A DNA stretch of 64,000 bases. It comes from Bradyrhizobium ivorense (GTDB taxonomy: Bacteria; Pseudomonadota; Alphaproteobacteria; Rhizobiales; Xanthobacteraceae). A program made the position numbers and the translations under genes. The notes beneath the pieces were generated by a model. That model saw only the letters and a program-made list of their open reading frames with translations, was not told where the DNA came from and did not search any database. Positions 34,230 to 44,018 of the stretch are shown here, piece after piece. Within the stretch, counting starts at the first letter, position 1, and every line of letters begins with the position of its first letter. The stretch is taken from NCBI RefSeq assembly GCF_900696085.1, contig NZ_CAADFC020000004.1, forward strand, positions 558,001 through 622,000, given 5' to 3'.

Positions 34230-36001
34230 GCGCCAGCGACAACGTCCAGATCCCGGCGCCGGCGGTGCGCTCGAAGCCGCTGATCATCCGCCATCTGCCG
34301 TACTTCATCGCGGCCGCGGTGCTGGTGACGCTCGCCGCCGGCATGCGGTTCGACGGCTACATCCTCAACATCCTGCTGCAGGCGACGACGTTCTCGATCG
34401 CGGTGTTCGGCCTGTCGGTCGTGCTCGGCCTGTGCGGCCAGATCAACCTGGCGCAGGCCGCGTTCTTCGGCTTCGGCGCCTATGCGGTCGGCCTCGGCAC
34501 CGCCGATCTGCATCTGAACTTCTGGCTCTGCCTGGTCGGGGCCTGCGCGATCACACTGATCGCCGGCGCGTTCTTGGGCATGTCGACGCTGCGGCTCGGC
34601 GGGCATTACCTTGCGATGGTGACGATCTCGTTCCAGCAGATCGTGACGCTGGTGATGATCAACGCCATCGGCATTACCCACGGGCCGGACGGCGTTGCCA
34701 ACATCCGCCGGCCGGAGCTGTTCCAGAATTCGCAGAGCTATCTCGCCTTCTGCGTCGCGATGCTCGCGATCGTCGGCTACCTGGTCTGGCACCTGCCGGA
34801 CACCAGGATCGGCCGCGCCATGCGCGCGGTGCGCGACAACGAGCTCGCGGCCGGGGTCAACGGCATCGACGTGTTCCGCACCAAGGTCTACGCCTTCGGC
34901 ATCTGCGCGCTGCTCGGCGGCCTTGCCGGCGGCCTGTTCGCCGGCGGCTTTGCCTATGTCAGCCCCGATCAGTTCTCGTTCGCGGAATCGATCGTGTTCC
35001 TGACCATGTCGCTGCTCGGCGGCGTGGCCTCGCCGATCGGCTCGGTGATCGGCACCGGGCTCTTGATCCTGATCCCGGAATGGCTGCGTTTCCTGAAAAG
35101 CGTGCCGGGGCTTTATCTCGCGATCTACGGCCTGTTCGTGATCCTGATCATCCGCTTCATGCCTGACGGCATCTGGGGCTTTGTCTCGGACGCCTTCACG
35201 CGCTGGCGCGCGCAGACCAAGGCGCCGCCGGCGGCGGCCGCGCTGCAGCTCAGGCCGGCAACCAGCGGCGGCGACATTGTGCTGGAGGTGACCGGTCTGT
35301 CGAAGCACTTCGGCGGCCTCAAGGCGGTCGACGGCGTCGACATCGCGGTGAAGCGCGGCAGCGTGCATGCGCTGATCGGTCCCAACGGTTCCGGCAAGAC
35401 CACGACACTCAACGTCTTGTCAGGCCTCTACAAGGCGACCTCGGGCAGGATCGTGCTCGACGGCACCGACATCACCAACATGGCGCCGCATCAGCGCACG
35501 GCCGCAGGCCTCGGGCGGACCTTCCAGAACATCCGCCTGTTCCGCTCGATGACGGCGCTGGAAAACGTCGAGATCGGCGCCGAGCGGCCCGGCAATACCA
35601 TGATCGGGAAGGGCGAGGATGCGCTGACCGAGCGCGCGATGGAGGCGCTGACGTTTGTCGGCCTCGGCAACCGCGCCAACGAGCTGATCTCGAGCTTCTC
35701 CTACGGCCACCAGCGCCTGATCGAGATTGCCCGCGCGCTGGCGTCGAACCCGACGCTGCTGCTGCTCGACGAGCCCGCCGCTGGCCTCAACTCGACCGAG
35801 AAGCTCGAGCTGCATGAGTTGCTCAAGCGCATCGCGGCACAGGGCCTCACCATCCTGATCATCGATCATGACATGACGCTGGTCTCGGAAGCTGCCCAGC
35901 ACATCACGGTGCTGAACTTCGGGCGCCGCATCGCGGACGGCGAATCCATGGCGGTGCTGCGCCATCCCGACGTCGTCTCGGCCTATCTCGGGAGCGAATG
36001 A
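34226..36001 (+). CDS. Fused ABC permease-ATPase (LivM-LivG type)
   Basis: A 591-residue fusion. Residues about 1-325 are a LivM permease (GLSVVLGLCGQINLAQAAFFGFGAYA, given in part; MRAVRDNELAAGVNGID, the coupling segment). After an Ala-rich linker, about 350-591 are a LivG ATPase with Walker A GPNGSGKTT (about 385), signature SYGHQRLIEIARAL and Walker B LLLLDEPAAGL. LivG-specific features such as GRTFQNIRLF are present. Fused M-G subunits occur in some transporters of this family. It is translationally coupled to LivH before and LivF after (ATGA overlaps both sides). Confidence 0.9.
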   Translation: MSASDNVQIPAPAVRSKPLIIRHLPYFIAAAVLVTLAAGMRFDGYILNILLQATTFSIAVFGLSVVLGLCGQINLAQAAFFGFGAYAVGLGTADLHLNFWLCLVGACAITLIAGAFLGMSTLRLGGHYLAMVTISFQQIVTLVMINAIGITHGPDGVANIRRPELFQNSQSYLAFCVAMLAIVGYLVWHLPDTRIGRAMRAVRDNELAAGVNGIDVFRTKVYAFGICALLGGLAGGLFAGGFAYVSPDQFSFAESIVFLTMSLLGGVASPIGSVIGTGLLILIPEWLRFLKSVPGLYLAIYGLFVILIIRFMPDGIWGFVSDAFTRWRAQTKAPPAAAALQLRPATSGGDIVLEVTGLSKHFGGLKAVDGVDIAVKRGSVHALIGPNGSGKTTTLNVLSGLYKATSGRIVLDGTDITNMAPHQRTAAGLGRTFQNIRLFRSMTALENVEIGAERPGNTMIGKGEDALTERAMEALTFVGLGNRANELISSFSYGHQRLIEIARALASNPTLLLLDEPAAGLNSTEKLELHELLKRIAAQGLTILIIDHDMTLVSEAAQHITVLNFGRRIADGESMAVLRHPDVVSAYLGSE

Positions 36002-36729
36002 TGCCGCTGCTCGAAATCCGCAATCTCGTGGTCCGCTACGGCGAGATCGAGGCGCTGCGCGGCGTGTCTATCGTCGTGGAGCAGGGCCAGGTGGTGACGC
36101 TGCTCGGGGCCAATGGCGCCGGCAAGTCGACCACGTTGCGCGCGATCTCCGGTCTGGCAAAGCCTGCCGCCGGCGACATCCTGTTCGACGGTCACTCGAT
36201 CGCCGGCCTCGGGCCGGAGGCGATCGTGCGGCTCGGCATCTCGCACGTTCCGGAAGGGCGCCGCGTGTTCCCGGGTCTCACGGTGAAAGAGAACATCATG
36301 TTGGGGGCGTCGAACCGGAAGGTGTCGGCGTCGCAGATCTCGCGGGAGGCGGACGCGATGTTCGACCTGTTCCCGGATATCCGCGCGTTCTCAGACGCGC
36401 TCGGCTGGACGCTGTCCGGCGGCCAGCTGCAGATGGTTGCGGTGGCGCGCGGCCTGATGGCGAAGCCGCGCCTCTTGCTGCTCGACGAGCCCTCGCTCGG
36501 GCTCGCGCCTGTGATCGTGCAGGCGGTGTTCCGCATCATCTCGCAGATCAGGAAGGACACCACGGTCTTGCTCGTCGAGCAAAATGCGCGCATGGGACTC
36601 TCGGTCGCCGATCACGGTTTCGTCCTCGAAACCGGGCGGATCGTGCTCGGCGGCAAGCCCGACGAATTGTGGGGCAACGAAGCCATCGCCGCGGCCTATC
36701 TCGGCGGCCACGCCAAAACTCACGCCTGA
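35998..36729 (+). CDS. ABC transporter ATPase, LivF-type
   Basis: A 243-residue ATPase completing the transporter. Walker A GANGAGKSTT (about 38-47), signature LSGGQLQMVAVARGLM, Walker B RLLLLDEPSLGLAP, H-loop region LLVEQNARM (Gln-Asn where many ABCs have His, normal for LivF). HVPEGRRVFPGLTVKENI is a LivF hallmark. Two adjacent ATGs (35998, 36001) could start it; the first overlaps the previous stop. Confidence 0.92.
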   Translation: MMPLLEIRNLVVRYGEIEALRGVSIVVEQGQVVTLLGANGAGKSTTLRAISGLAKPAAGDILFDGHSIAGLGPEAIVRLGISHVPEGRRVFPGLTVKENIMLGASNRKVSASQISREADAMFDLFPDIRAFSDALGWTLSGGQLQMVAVARGLMAKPRLLLLDEPSLGLAPVIVQAVFRIISQIRKDTTVLLVEQNARMGLSVADHGFVLETGRIVLGGKPDELWGNEAIAAAYLGGHAKTHA

Positions 36730-36776
36730 GCATGATCCGGAAAAGCGGGCACCGGTTTTCCGATCAGATCATGCTC
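36728..36776. repeat. Palindromic repeat, family R3, after livF-type gene
   Basis: gagcatgatccggaaaagcg through to gatcagatcatgctc is a near-perfect inverted repeat beginning in the stop codon of the ATPase gene. It may end or attenuate the transporter transcript before the catabolic genes. Confidence 0.85.
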
Positions 36777-36801
36777 CAATAACTGAGCGAGCCTTTTCTT
36801 C

Positions 36802-37887
36802 ATGGTCACCATCAAGGTCGAGAACCTCATCAATTTCGTCGCCGAAGTGTTTTCCCATTCGGAGTCCTCGCCCGAAGAAGCCAGGCGCATCGCGACCTAT
36901 CTGACGACTGCGAACCTCACCGGGCATGACAGCCACGGCGTGATCCGCGTGCCTGTTTATGTCAGGTGGAAGAAGATGGGCTCGATCGTGCCGAACCAGA
37001 CCCCCGAGGTCGTGGTCGACACGCCATCGCTCGCGGTGGTCGACGGCAAGTTCGGCTATGGCCAGACCGTCACGCCGATCGCGGTCAAGCTCGGCATCGA
37101 GAAATGCAAGAAGGCCGGGCTTGCTGCGGTTGCGCTGCGCAACTCCGGTCATCTCGGCCGCGTCGGCGACTGGGCGGAAATGGCGGCTGCCGAAGGGCTC
37201 GTCTCGATTCACTTCGTCACGGCGGCAGGCTCGCTGCTGGTCGCGCCCTATGGCGGCGTCGAGAAGCGGCTGTCGACCGCGCCGTATTGCGTCGGCATTC
37301 CGCGCCAGGGCCAGGACCCGATCGTGCTCGATTTCGCCACCTCCGTCGTTGCCGAGGGCAAGTGCCTGGTTGCAAGCCGCGGCGGCAAGAAGCTGCCGCC
37401 GGGCGCGCTGGTCGATGCCGATGGCACGCTGAGCGATGATCCGCATGTGCTGTATGGCGCCTACACGCCCGACGGACCGCGCGACCACACCAAGGGAACC
37501 GGCGCGATCCGCGCTTTCGGCGATCACAAGGGCTCGGGCCTTGCGTTCATCTGCGAGCTGCTCGGCGGCGCGCTGACCGGCACCGGCGCGACCTCGTCGG
37601 ACCGGCGTTTCGCCAACGGCATGATGGCGTTCTACATCGACCCCAAGGTGATCGACACCAGCAATTTCTTCGACGGCGAGATCACCCGCTACAGCGACTT
37701 CATCCGCGCCACCAAGCCGATCGCGGGCACCGAATCCGTGTTGATACCGGGCGATCCGGAACGCAAGACCCGCGCCGACCGGACCAAGAATGGCATCCCC
37801 TTGCCTGACGACACCTGGGCGGCGATAGTGAACACCGCGCGCGAAGTCGGCGTCAGTGAAGCCTCCATCCAGCGGGCGACCAGCTAG
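36802..37887 (+). CDS. Ldh2-family NAD(P)-dependent oxidoreductase
   Basis: A 361-residue member of the malate/L-lactate/2,3-diketogulonate dehydrogenase family, which interconverts 2-oxo and 2-hydroxy acids (or imines). Conserved features: NLTGHDSHGVIRVPVY (about 38-53, catalytic His), ALRNSGHLGRVGDWAEMA (about 112-129), TAPYCVGIPR and GDHKGSGLAFICELLGG (about 239-255). The neighbouring transporter, aldolase and dehydratase suggest the substrate is a sugar-derived hydroxy acid. Exact substrate unassigned. Confidence 0.85.
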   Translation: MVTIKVENLINFVAEVFSHSESSPEEARRIATYLTTANLTGHDSHGVIRVPVYVRWKKMGSIVPNQTPEVVVDTPSLAVVDGKFGYGQTVTPIAVKLGIEKCKKAGLAAVALRNSGHLGRVGDWAEMAAAEGLVSIHFVTAAGSLLVAPYGGVEKRLSTAPYCVGIPRQGQDPIVLDFATSVVAEGKCLVASRGGKKLPPGALVDADGTLSDDPHVLYGAYTPDGPRDHTKGTGAIRAFGDHKGSGLAFICELLGGALTGTGATSSDRRFANGMMAFYIDPKVIDTSNFFDGEITRYSDFIRATKPIAGTESVLIPGDPERKTRADRTKNGIPLPDDTWAAIVNTAREVGVSEASIQRATS

Positions 37888-37938
37888 GGCTCGCCCTCCA
37901 AGAAAACTCAAAGCGGAACGCAAAAGGGAACGCGATCA

Positions 37939-38715
37939 ATGGCAAACAAGGTCAAGCAGGTCTGGGCATCGGGCAAGGCAGTGGTGAACGCGTGGCTCGC
38001 GATCCCCTCCGGGTTTTCCGCCGAAGTGATCGCGCAATGCGGCTTCGACAGCGTCACCGTCGACATGCAGCATGGCGTGCAGGATTATCTCTCGATGGTG
38101 CAGTGCTTCCAGTCGATGCATGCCCATCCGGTGACGCCGATGGTCCGCGTGCCCTGGAACGAGCCCGGCATCATCGGCAAGGTGCTCGACGGCGGCGCCT
38201 ATGGCGTGATCTGCCCGATGGTCAACACGCCGCAGGAAGCCAAGAACCTCGTCTCCTACGCAAAATATCCGCCGAAGGGCGTGCGCTCCAACGGCCCGAT
38301 CCGCGCCGGTATGTATGGCTCGGCCGGCACCTATCAGCAGACCGCCAATGACGAGATCGTGCTGCTGCCGATGATGGAGACCAAGACCGCGGTCGAGAAC
38401 ATGGAAGCGATCCTCGATGTCGAAGGCATCGACGGCGTCTATATCGGTCCGTCCGATCTCGGCTTCTCCTACGGCCTGGTGCCGAAGCTCGATCGCGACG
38501 AGCCGGAGATTTTGAAGATCTACGAGAAGATCATCAAGGAGTGCGGCAAGCGCGGCCTCAATCCGGGCATCCACTGCTCCGGCGCCGACGGCGCGGTGCG
38601 CGCGATCAACATGGGCTTCAAGCTGGTCACGCTGTCGAACGAGGTCGGCCTGATGCAGACCTACGCGAAGATGCAGGTCAACGCGACCCGCGAGAAGTCC
38701 GGCGGCAAGGCGTAA
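37939..38715 (+). CDS. HpcH/HpaI-family class II aldolase
   Basis: A 258-residue pyruvate-dependent aldolase. Conserved features: GFDSVTVDMQHG (about 35-46), VRVPWNEPGIIGKVLDGGAYGVICPMV (in parts, about 70-96), MMETKTAVENMEAI with metal-binding Glu, and DGVYIGPSDLGFSYG (about 167-181, metal-binding Asp). Relatives cleave 4-hydroxy-2-oxoheptanedioate (HpaI) or 5-keto-4-deoxyglucarate (GarL). Next to a UxaA/GarD-type dehydratase the GarL-like role is favoured. It could also supply the HpaI step absent from the hpa operon 8 kb away. Confidence 0.85.
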   Translation: MANKVKQVWASGKAVVNAWLAIPSGFSAEVIAQCGFDSVTVDMQHGVQDYLSMVQCFQSMHAHPVTPMVRVPWNEPGIIGKVLDGGAYGVICPMVNTPQEAKNLVSYAKYPPKGVRSNGPIRAGMYGSAGTYQQTANDEIVLLPMMETKTAVENMEAILDVEGIDGVYIGPSDLGFSYGLVPKLDRDEPEILKIYEKIIKECGKRGLNPGIHCSGADGAVRAINMGFKLVTLSNEVGLMQTYAKMQVNATREKSGGKA

Positions 38716-38732
38716 TCAAGACGTAACTCTAT

Positions 38733-38880
38733 CCTCTCCCTCGCCCCGCTCTTGCGGGGAGAGGGTGGGGGTGAGGGGCATCTATCCGGCGAGCACCATG
38801 ATTGTAGCTCGCATTGTGCTTCGCCGCTCACCCGGATCGCTGTCGCGATCCGACCTCTCCCCGCAAAGGGCGGGGAGAGG
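38733..38880. repeat. Palindromic repeat, family R4, between aldolase and dehydratase genes
   Basis: cctctccctcgccccgctct with ttgcggggagaggg starts it, and ctctccccgcaaagggcggg ends it. The inner ggatcgctgtcgcgatcc is itself a hairpin. It fills most of the 193-base gap. Confidence 0.75.
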
Positions 38881-38908
38881 TGAAAGAAACTCCGAAGGAG
38901 ATTCCACC

Positions 38909-40432
38909 ATGGCCCCGACGCAAGTGATCCGCCTGCATCCTGACGACAGCGTCCTGATTGCGCGCGCGAGCCTGCCGCCGGGGCTGGAGGTGGCTGACGG
39001 CGTCATCACGGCCGATCGGATTCCGGCCGGCCACAAGGTCGCGATCAAGCCGATCGCGCAAGGCGAGCCGATCAGGCGTTACGGCCAGATCATCGGCTTC
39101 GCCACCACCGCGATCGCGCCCGGCCAGCACGTGCATACGCAAAACTGCGGCATGGGCGATTTTGCCAAGGACTACGCCTATGGCGTCGACGTCAAGCCGG
39201 TGCCGAACTTCGACCTGCCGGCGACCTTCGACGGCATCCGCCGTCCCGACGGCCGCGTCGCGACGCGCAACTATATCGGCATCCTCACCTCGGTGAATTG
39301 CAGCGCCCATGTCGCCGGCCTCGTCGCCGACGTCTTCAAGAAGAACCCGTTCACCGGCGAGAACCCGCTGGCCGGCTTCCCCAATGTCGACGGCGTCGTC
39401 GCGCTGACCCACAAGACCGGCTGCGGCATGACCCAGGACGAGCCCTTGGCGCTGCTTCGCCGCACGCTCGGCGGTTACGCGCGGCATGTCAACTTCTCCA
39501 ATGTCATCGTGCTCGGCCTCGGCTGCGAGGTGAACCAGATCGGCGGGTTGATGCAGGAGCAGAAACTCGCCGGCCGTCTGCGGGCGATGGACATTCAGGA
39601 GGTCGGCGGCACGCGCAAGACGGTGGAAGCCGGCGTTGCCTTCGTCAAGGAAGCGCTCGCCGACGCCAACAAGGTCAAGCGCGAGGCGGTGCCGGCGAGC
39701 GAGCTCACCGTCGCCCTGCAATGCGGCGGCTCCGACGGCTATTCCGGCGTCTCGGCCAATCCCGCGCTCGGCGCAGCGAGCGATTTGCTGGTGCGCCATG
39801 GCGGCACCGTGATCCTGTCGGAGACGCCAGAGACTTACGGCGCCGAGCATCTTCTGACCCGGCGCGCGGTCAGCCGCGAGGTCGGCGAAAAACTGGTCGG
39901 CCTGATGCGCTGGTGGGAGGAATACACCCAGCGCGAAGGCGCCGAGATGAACGCCAATCCGAGCCCCGGCAACAAGGCCGGCGGCCTCACCACGATCCTC
40001 GAGAAGTCGCTGGGCGCGATGGCCAAGGCGGGCAGCACCAACCTCGTCGACGTGCTGCACTATGCCGAGCCCGTGACCAAGAAAGGCTTCGTGTTCATGG
40101 ACACGCCGGGCTACGACCCGGTCGCGGCGACCGGACAGGTCGCCGGCGGCGCCAACCTCGTCTGCTTCACCACCGGCCGCGGCAGCGTGTTCGGCTGCAA
40201 GCCCGCGCCCTCGATCAAGCTCGCCACCAACACCCCGATGTACAAGCGGATGGAAGACGACATGGACGTCAACTGCGGCACCATCCTCGACGGCGAGGAG
40301 AGCGTGCAGCAATGCGGCCAGCGCATCTTCGACCTGATCCTCAAGACCGCCTCCGGCCAGCCGACCAAGAGCGAAAGCTTTGATTTCGGCGGCGCCGAGT
40401 TCGCGCCTTGGGTGCTCGGCGCGACGATGTAG
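38909..40432 (+). CDS. UxaA/GarD-family sugar-acid dehydratase
   Basis: A 507-residue fused altronate/galactarate dehydratase. Residues about 1-90 are an SAF domain, about 105-500 the D-galactarate dehydratase/altronate hydrolase domain. Signatures: RVATRNYIGILTSVNCS, HKTGCGM (about 168-174, iron-ligand Cys candidate), LQCGGSDGYSGVSANPALG (about 271-289) and CFTTGRGSVFGCKPAPSIK. The family removes water from hexonates or hexarates to give 2-keto-3-deoxy acids, the substrate type of the preceding aldolase. GAAGGAG precedes the ATG at 38909. Substrate not resolved. Confidence 0.87.
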   Translation: MAPTQVIRLHPDDSVLIARASLPPGLEVADGVITADRIPAGHKVAIKPIAQGEPIRRYGQIIGFATTAIAPGQHVHTQNCGMGDFAKDYAYGVDVKPVPNFDLPATFDGIRRPDGRVATRNYIGILTSVNCSAHVAGLVADVFKKNPFTGENPLAGFPNVDGVVALTHKTGCGMTQDEPLALLRRTLGGYARHVNFSNVIVLGLGCEVNQIGGLMQEQKLAGRLRAMDIQEVGGTRKTVEAGVAFVKEALADANKVKREAVPASELTVALQCGGSDGYSGVSANPALGAASDLLVRHGGTVILSETPETYGAEHLLTRRAVSREVGEKLVGLMRWWEEYTQREGAEMNANPSPGNKAGGLTTILEKSLGAMAKAGSTNLVDVLHYAEPVTKKGFVFMDTPGYDPVAATGQVAGGANLVCFTTGRGSVFGCKPAPSIKLATNTPMYKRMEDDMDVNCGTILDGEESVQQCGQRIFDLILKTASGQPTKSESFDFGGAEFAPWVLGATM

Positions 40433-40441
40433 CTGAGGTCC

Positions 40442-40527
40442 CGTAGCCCCGATGGAGCGCAGCGAAATCTGGGATTCTCACCGCGGATAAAGAACCCGGA
40501 TTGCGCTTCGCTCCATCCGGGCTACGG
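40442..40527. repeat. Palindromic repeat, family R6 (cgtagcccggatggagcgc...)
   Basis: cgtagccccgatggagcgca and gcgcttcgctccatccgggctacg are complementary arms around about 35 bases, an element common across proteobacterial genomes. It lies just after the dehydratase gene. Confidence 0.8.
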
Positions 40528-40634
40528 GGCAGGGGCCATTCGCCCGTCCGTTGGGCACCCCATGCCCGTTGTTAGTGCTTGATGTCGACCGGCCGCAGTG
40601 TTCTGCTCAAAAAAGCTGCTGGAGCCCTCGGTCC

Positions 40635-43600
40635 GTGTCGATCTTCGTCGCGCTGCATCACGTCACGCACTACAAATATGACCGGCCGATCGATCTGGGG
40701 CCCCAGACCATTCGCCTGCGGCCCGCGCCGCACACGCGAACGCCGATCCTGAGCTATTCGCTCAAGGTCACCCCCGCCAATCACTTCGTGAACTGGCAGC
40801 AGGACCCGCAGGGCAACTGGCTCGCGCGCTACGTCTTTCCGGAGAAGGCGACCGAGCTCAGGATCGAGGTCGACTTCACCGCCGAGATGACCGTGATCAA
40901 TCCGTTCGACTTTTTCGTCGAGCCCTACGCCTACAGCTTTCCGTTCGACTACGCCGGCGACCTCAAGACCGAGCTCGCGCCCTATCTGGAGACCGAAGCG
41001 CCCGGTCCGCTGCTTGCCGCTTATCTGGAAGGGATTCCGCGCGCGGCCGACTCGACCGTCAATTTCCTGGTCGAGCTGAACGCGCAGCTGCAGAAGAGGA
41101 TCAGCTACGTCGTCCGCATGGAGTCCGGCGTGCAGACGCCGGAACAGACGCTTGCCGCGGGGGCGGGCTCATGCCGCGACTCCGCCTGGCTATTGATCCA
41201 GGCGCTGCGCCACCTCGGGCTCGCCGCACGCTTCGTCTCCGGCTACCTGATCCAGTTGCGGCCCGACCTCGATCCGGCCGAGGGCCCGCGCGAGGTCGAG
41301 ACCGATTTCACCGATCTGCACGCCTGGGCCGAGGTGTATCTGCCGGGCGCGGGCTGGATCGGCTTCGACGTCACCTCCGGCATGCTGACGGGCGAAGGCC
41401 ACATCCCGGTCTGCGCCACGCCGCACTACCGCTCGGCCGCGCCGGTGACCGGCACCGCTGGCATCGCCAACGTCGATTTCAGCTTCGAGATGAACGTCAG
41501 AAGGATCCGCGAGGTGCCGCGGATCACAAAACCGTTCTCCGATGAATCCTGGGCGCGTCTCGACCGGCTCGGCGAGCAGGTCGATGCCGACCTGAAGACG
41601 CACGACGTGCGGCTGACCATGGGCGGCGAGCCGACTTTCGTTGCGATCGACGATCCGGAGGCGGCCGAGTGGAACATCGCCGCGCTGGGGCCGACCAAGC
41701 GTGCGCTCGCCGACGCATTGATCCGCAAGCTCCGCGCCCGCTTCGCGCCGGGCGGCCTGCTGCATTACGGCCAGGGCAAATGGTATCCGGGCGAAAGCCT
41801 GCCCCGCTGGGCGTTCGGTCTCTATTGGCGCAAGGACGGCAAGCCGATCTGGAACAATGCCGAGCTGATCGCGCCGATCGACAATCCCTCGAAGGCCGAC
41901 ATCGGCGAAGCCAGGCGTTTTGCCGAGAGCGTCGCGCGCAGGCTCGGCCTGAGCACTGACTATGTCGCGCCCGCTTACGAAGACCCGGCGTTCTGGCTGC
42001 AGCGCGAGGCGGGCCTGCCCGCCAATGTCAGCCCCGCCAATTCGAGGCTCGGCGATCCGGAAGAACGCGCGCGCCTCGCGCGGGTGTTCGACGAGGGCTT
42101 TACGGAGCCGAAGGGTTTTGTGCTGCCGATCCAGCGCTGGAGCCCGCTCGGCGATCGGGTGCCGGCGCGCTGGCGCAGCGAGCACTGGAAAATCCGGCGC
42201 AGCCATCTGTTCCTGTTTCCCGGCGATTCCCCGCTCGGCCTGCGGCTGCCGATCTCCTCGCTCGAATACGTTCCGCCCGACGATTATCCCTACATCGTCG
42301 AGCCCGATCCGATGGCGCCGCGCGACGCGCTGGCCGAGATCGATGCGGAGCTGCTGCAGGCGCTGAAGGAGATTCCCGAACCGCTGCCGGTGCGCACCGC
42401 GATGTCGATCGAGCTTCGCGACGGCGTGCTGTGCGCCTTCGTGCCGCCGGTCGAGAAGGTCGAGGACTATCTCGATCTGGTCGCCGCCATCGAGGCGACC
42501 GCCGAGGAGTTGCAGCTGCAGGTGCATGTCGAAGGGTATCCGCCGCCGTTCGATCCGCGCATCGAGGTGATCAAGGTGACGCCCGACCCCGGCGTGATCG
42601 AGGTCAACGTGCAGCCCGCGCAAGACTGGCGCGAGGCCGTCGACATTACCCTCGGCGTCTATGAGGATGCCGCGAAGATGAGGCTCGGCGCCAGCCGCTT
42701 CCTGATCGACGGCCGTCACACCGGCACCGGCGGCGGCAATCACGTCGTGGTTGGCGGCGCGACACCGCAGGATTCGCCATTCCTGCGCCGGCCCGATTTG
42801 CTGAAGAGCCTCGTGCTGTATTGGCAGCGGCATCCGTCGCTGTCCTATCTGTTCTCCGGCATGTTCATCGGCCCGACCAGCCAGGCGCCGCGCATCGACG
42901 AGGCGCGGCATGACGGGCTCTATGAACTGGAAATCGCGCTGGCGCAGACTCCGCCGCCGGGGACGGACGCGCCGCTGTGGCTGGTCGACCGCCTGTTCCG
43001 GCATATCCTGGTCGACATCACCGGCAACACCCATCGTGCCGAGATCTGCATCGACAAGCTCTATTCGCCCGATGGCCCGACCGGCCGGCTCGGCCTCGTC
43101 GAATTCCGCGCGTTCGAGATGCCGCCCGATCCGCGCATGTCGCTGGCGCAGCAGCTTCTGATCCGTGCGCTGATCGCCAAACTGTGGCGCGAGCCGCAGC
43201 AGGGCAGGTTCGTGCGCTGGGGCACCGCGCTGCATGACCGCTTCATGCTGCCGCATTTCCTGCGGGAGGATTTTTTGGGTGTGCTGGCCGAGCTCAAGCA
43301 GTCCGGCTACGCCGTCGAGGCCGAATGGTTCGAGGCCCAGTTCGAACTCCGCTTCCCCGCCTTCGGCCGCGTCCATCACGGCGGCGTCGGCCTCGAACTG
43401 CGGCAGGCGCTGGAGCCCTGGCATGTGCTGGGCGAGGAGGGCGCCTCGGGCGGCACCGTGCGCCATGTCGATTCCTCGGTCGAGCGGGTGCAGGTCAAGG
43501 CGACCGGCTTCGTGGAGGGCCGCCACGTCATCGCCTGCAACGGCAGGCGGATGCCGATGACCGCGACCGGACGCGCAGGTGAGGCGGTCGCCGGCGTCCG

Positions 43601-43901
43601 CTTCAAGGCCTGGCAGCTGCCCTCAGGCCTGCATCCGACCATCCCGGTGCATGCACCGCTGACGTTCGATCTGATCGACACCTGGAACGGCCGCTCGCTC
43701 GGCGGCTGCGTCTATCATGTCGCCCATCCCGGCGGCCGCAACTACGAGACCAAGCCGGTCAATTCCTATGAGGCCGAGGCGCGGCGGCTGGCGCGCTTCC
43801 AGGACCACGGCCACACCCCGGGTACGATCGAGATTCCGCCGGAGGAACGCACAATTGAGTTTCCGTTGACCCTCGACTTGCGGTCCCCACTCCTGCAGTA
43901 A
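40635..43901 (+). CDS. Transglutaminase-like/DUF2126 putative amidoligase fusion
   Basis: A 1088-residue protein. Residues about 1-290 are a bacterial transglutaminase-like domain with the Cys-His-Asp triad in [28 protein letters not shown] and GFDVTSG. From about 330 ([20 protein letters not shown]) to the end is DUF2126, predicted by comparative genomics to be a glutamine-synthetase-like amidoligase. [27 protein letters not shown] (in parts) and [20 protein letters not shown] belong to its core. No activity has been shown that I know of. GTG start at 40635; an upstream extension would read into a repeat. First gene of a three-gene locus. Confidence 0.85.
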   Translation: MSIFVALHHVTHYKYDRPIDLGPQTIRLRPAPHTRTPILSYSLKVTPANHFVNWQQDPQGNWLARYVFPEKATELRIEVDFTAEMTVINPFDFFVEPYAYSFPFDYAGDLKTELAPYLETEAPGPLLAAYLEGIPRAADSTVNFLVELNAQLQKRISYVVRMESGVQTPEQTLAAGAGSCRDSAWLLIQALRHLGLAARFVSGYLIQLRPDLDPAEGPREVETDFTDLHAWAEVYLPGAGWIGFDVTSGMLTGEGHIPVCATPHYRSAAPVTGTAGIANVDFSFEMNVRRIREVPRITKPFSDESWARLDRLGEQVDADLKTHDVRLTMGGEPTFVAIDDPEAAEWNIAALGPTKRALADALIRKLRARFAPGGLLHYGQGKWYPGESLPRWAFGLYWRKDGKPIWNNAELIAPIDNPSKADIGEARRFAESVARRLGLSTDYVAPAYEDPAFWLQREAGLPANVSPANSRLGDPEERARLARVFDEGFTEPKGFVLPIQRWSPLGDRVPARWRSEHWKIRRSHLFLFPGDSPLGLRLPISSLEYVPPDDYPYIVEPDPMAPRDALAEIDAELLQALKEIPEPLPVRTAMSIELRDGVLCAFVPPVEKVEDYLDLVAAIEATAEELQLQVHVEGYPPPFDPRIEVIKVTPDPGVIEVNVQPAQDWREAVDITLGVYEDAAKMRLGASRFLIDGRHTGTGGGNHVVVGGATPQDSPFLRRPDLLKSLVLYWQRHPSLSYLFSGMFIGPTSQAPRIDEARHDGLYELEIALAQTPPPGTDAPLWLVDRLFRHILVDITGNTHRAEICIDKLYSPDGPTGRLGLVEFRAFEMPPDPRMSLAQQLLIRALIAKLWREPQQGRFVRWGTALHDRFMLPHFLREDFLGVLAELKQSGYAVEAEWFEAQFELRFPAFGRVHHGGVGLELRQALEPWHVLGEEGASGGTVRHVDSSVERVQVKATGFVEGRHVIACNGRRMPMTATGRAGEAVAGVRFKAWQLPSGLHPTIPVHAPLTFDLIDTWNGRSLGGCVYHVAHPGGRNYETKPVNSYEAEARRLARFQDHGHTPGTIEIPPEERTIEFPLTLDLRSPLLQ

Positions 43902-43956
43902 TTGGCCACAGCGCGATGAGGCCGGAGTTGAATCATCGTGCCTCAGGGCTTGGTTT

Positions 43957-44005
43957 GAGCATGATCGTTCCGGAAGGCCGCGCCGCGCTTGTCCGGATCA
44001 TGCTC
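43957..44005. repeat. Diverged R3 palindrome before the ATP-grasp gene
   Basis: gagcatgatcgttccggaag and tccggatcatgctc form inverted arms around ccgcgccgcgc. It ends 13 bases before the ATP-grasp gene start, so it would be in that gene's leader if co-transcribed. Confidence 0.7.
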
Positions 44006-44018
44006 GAAGGGAGAGGCA

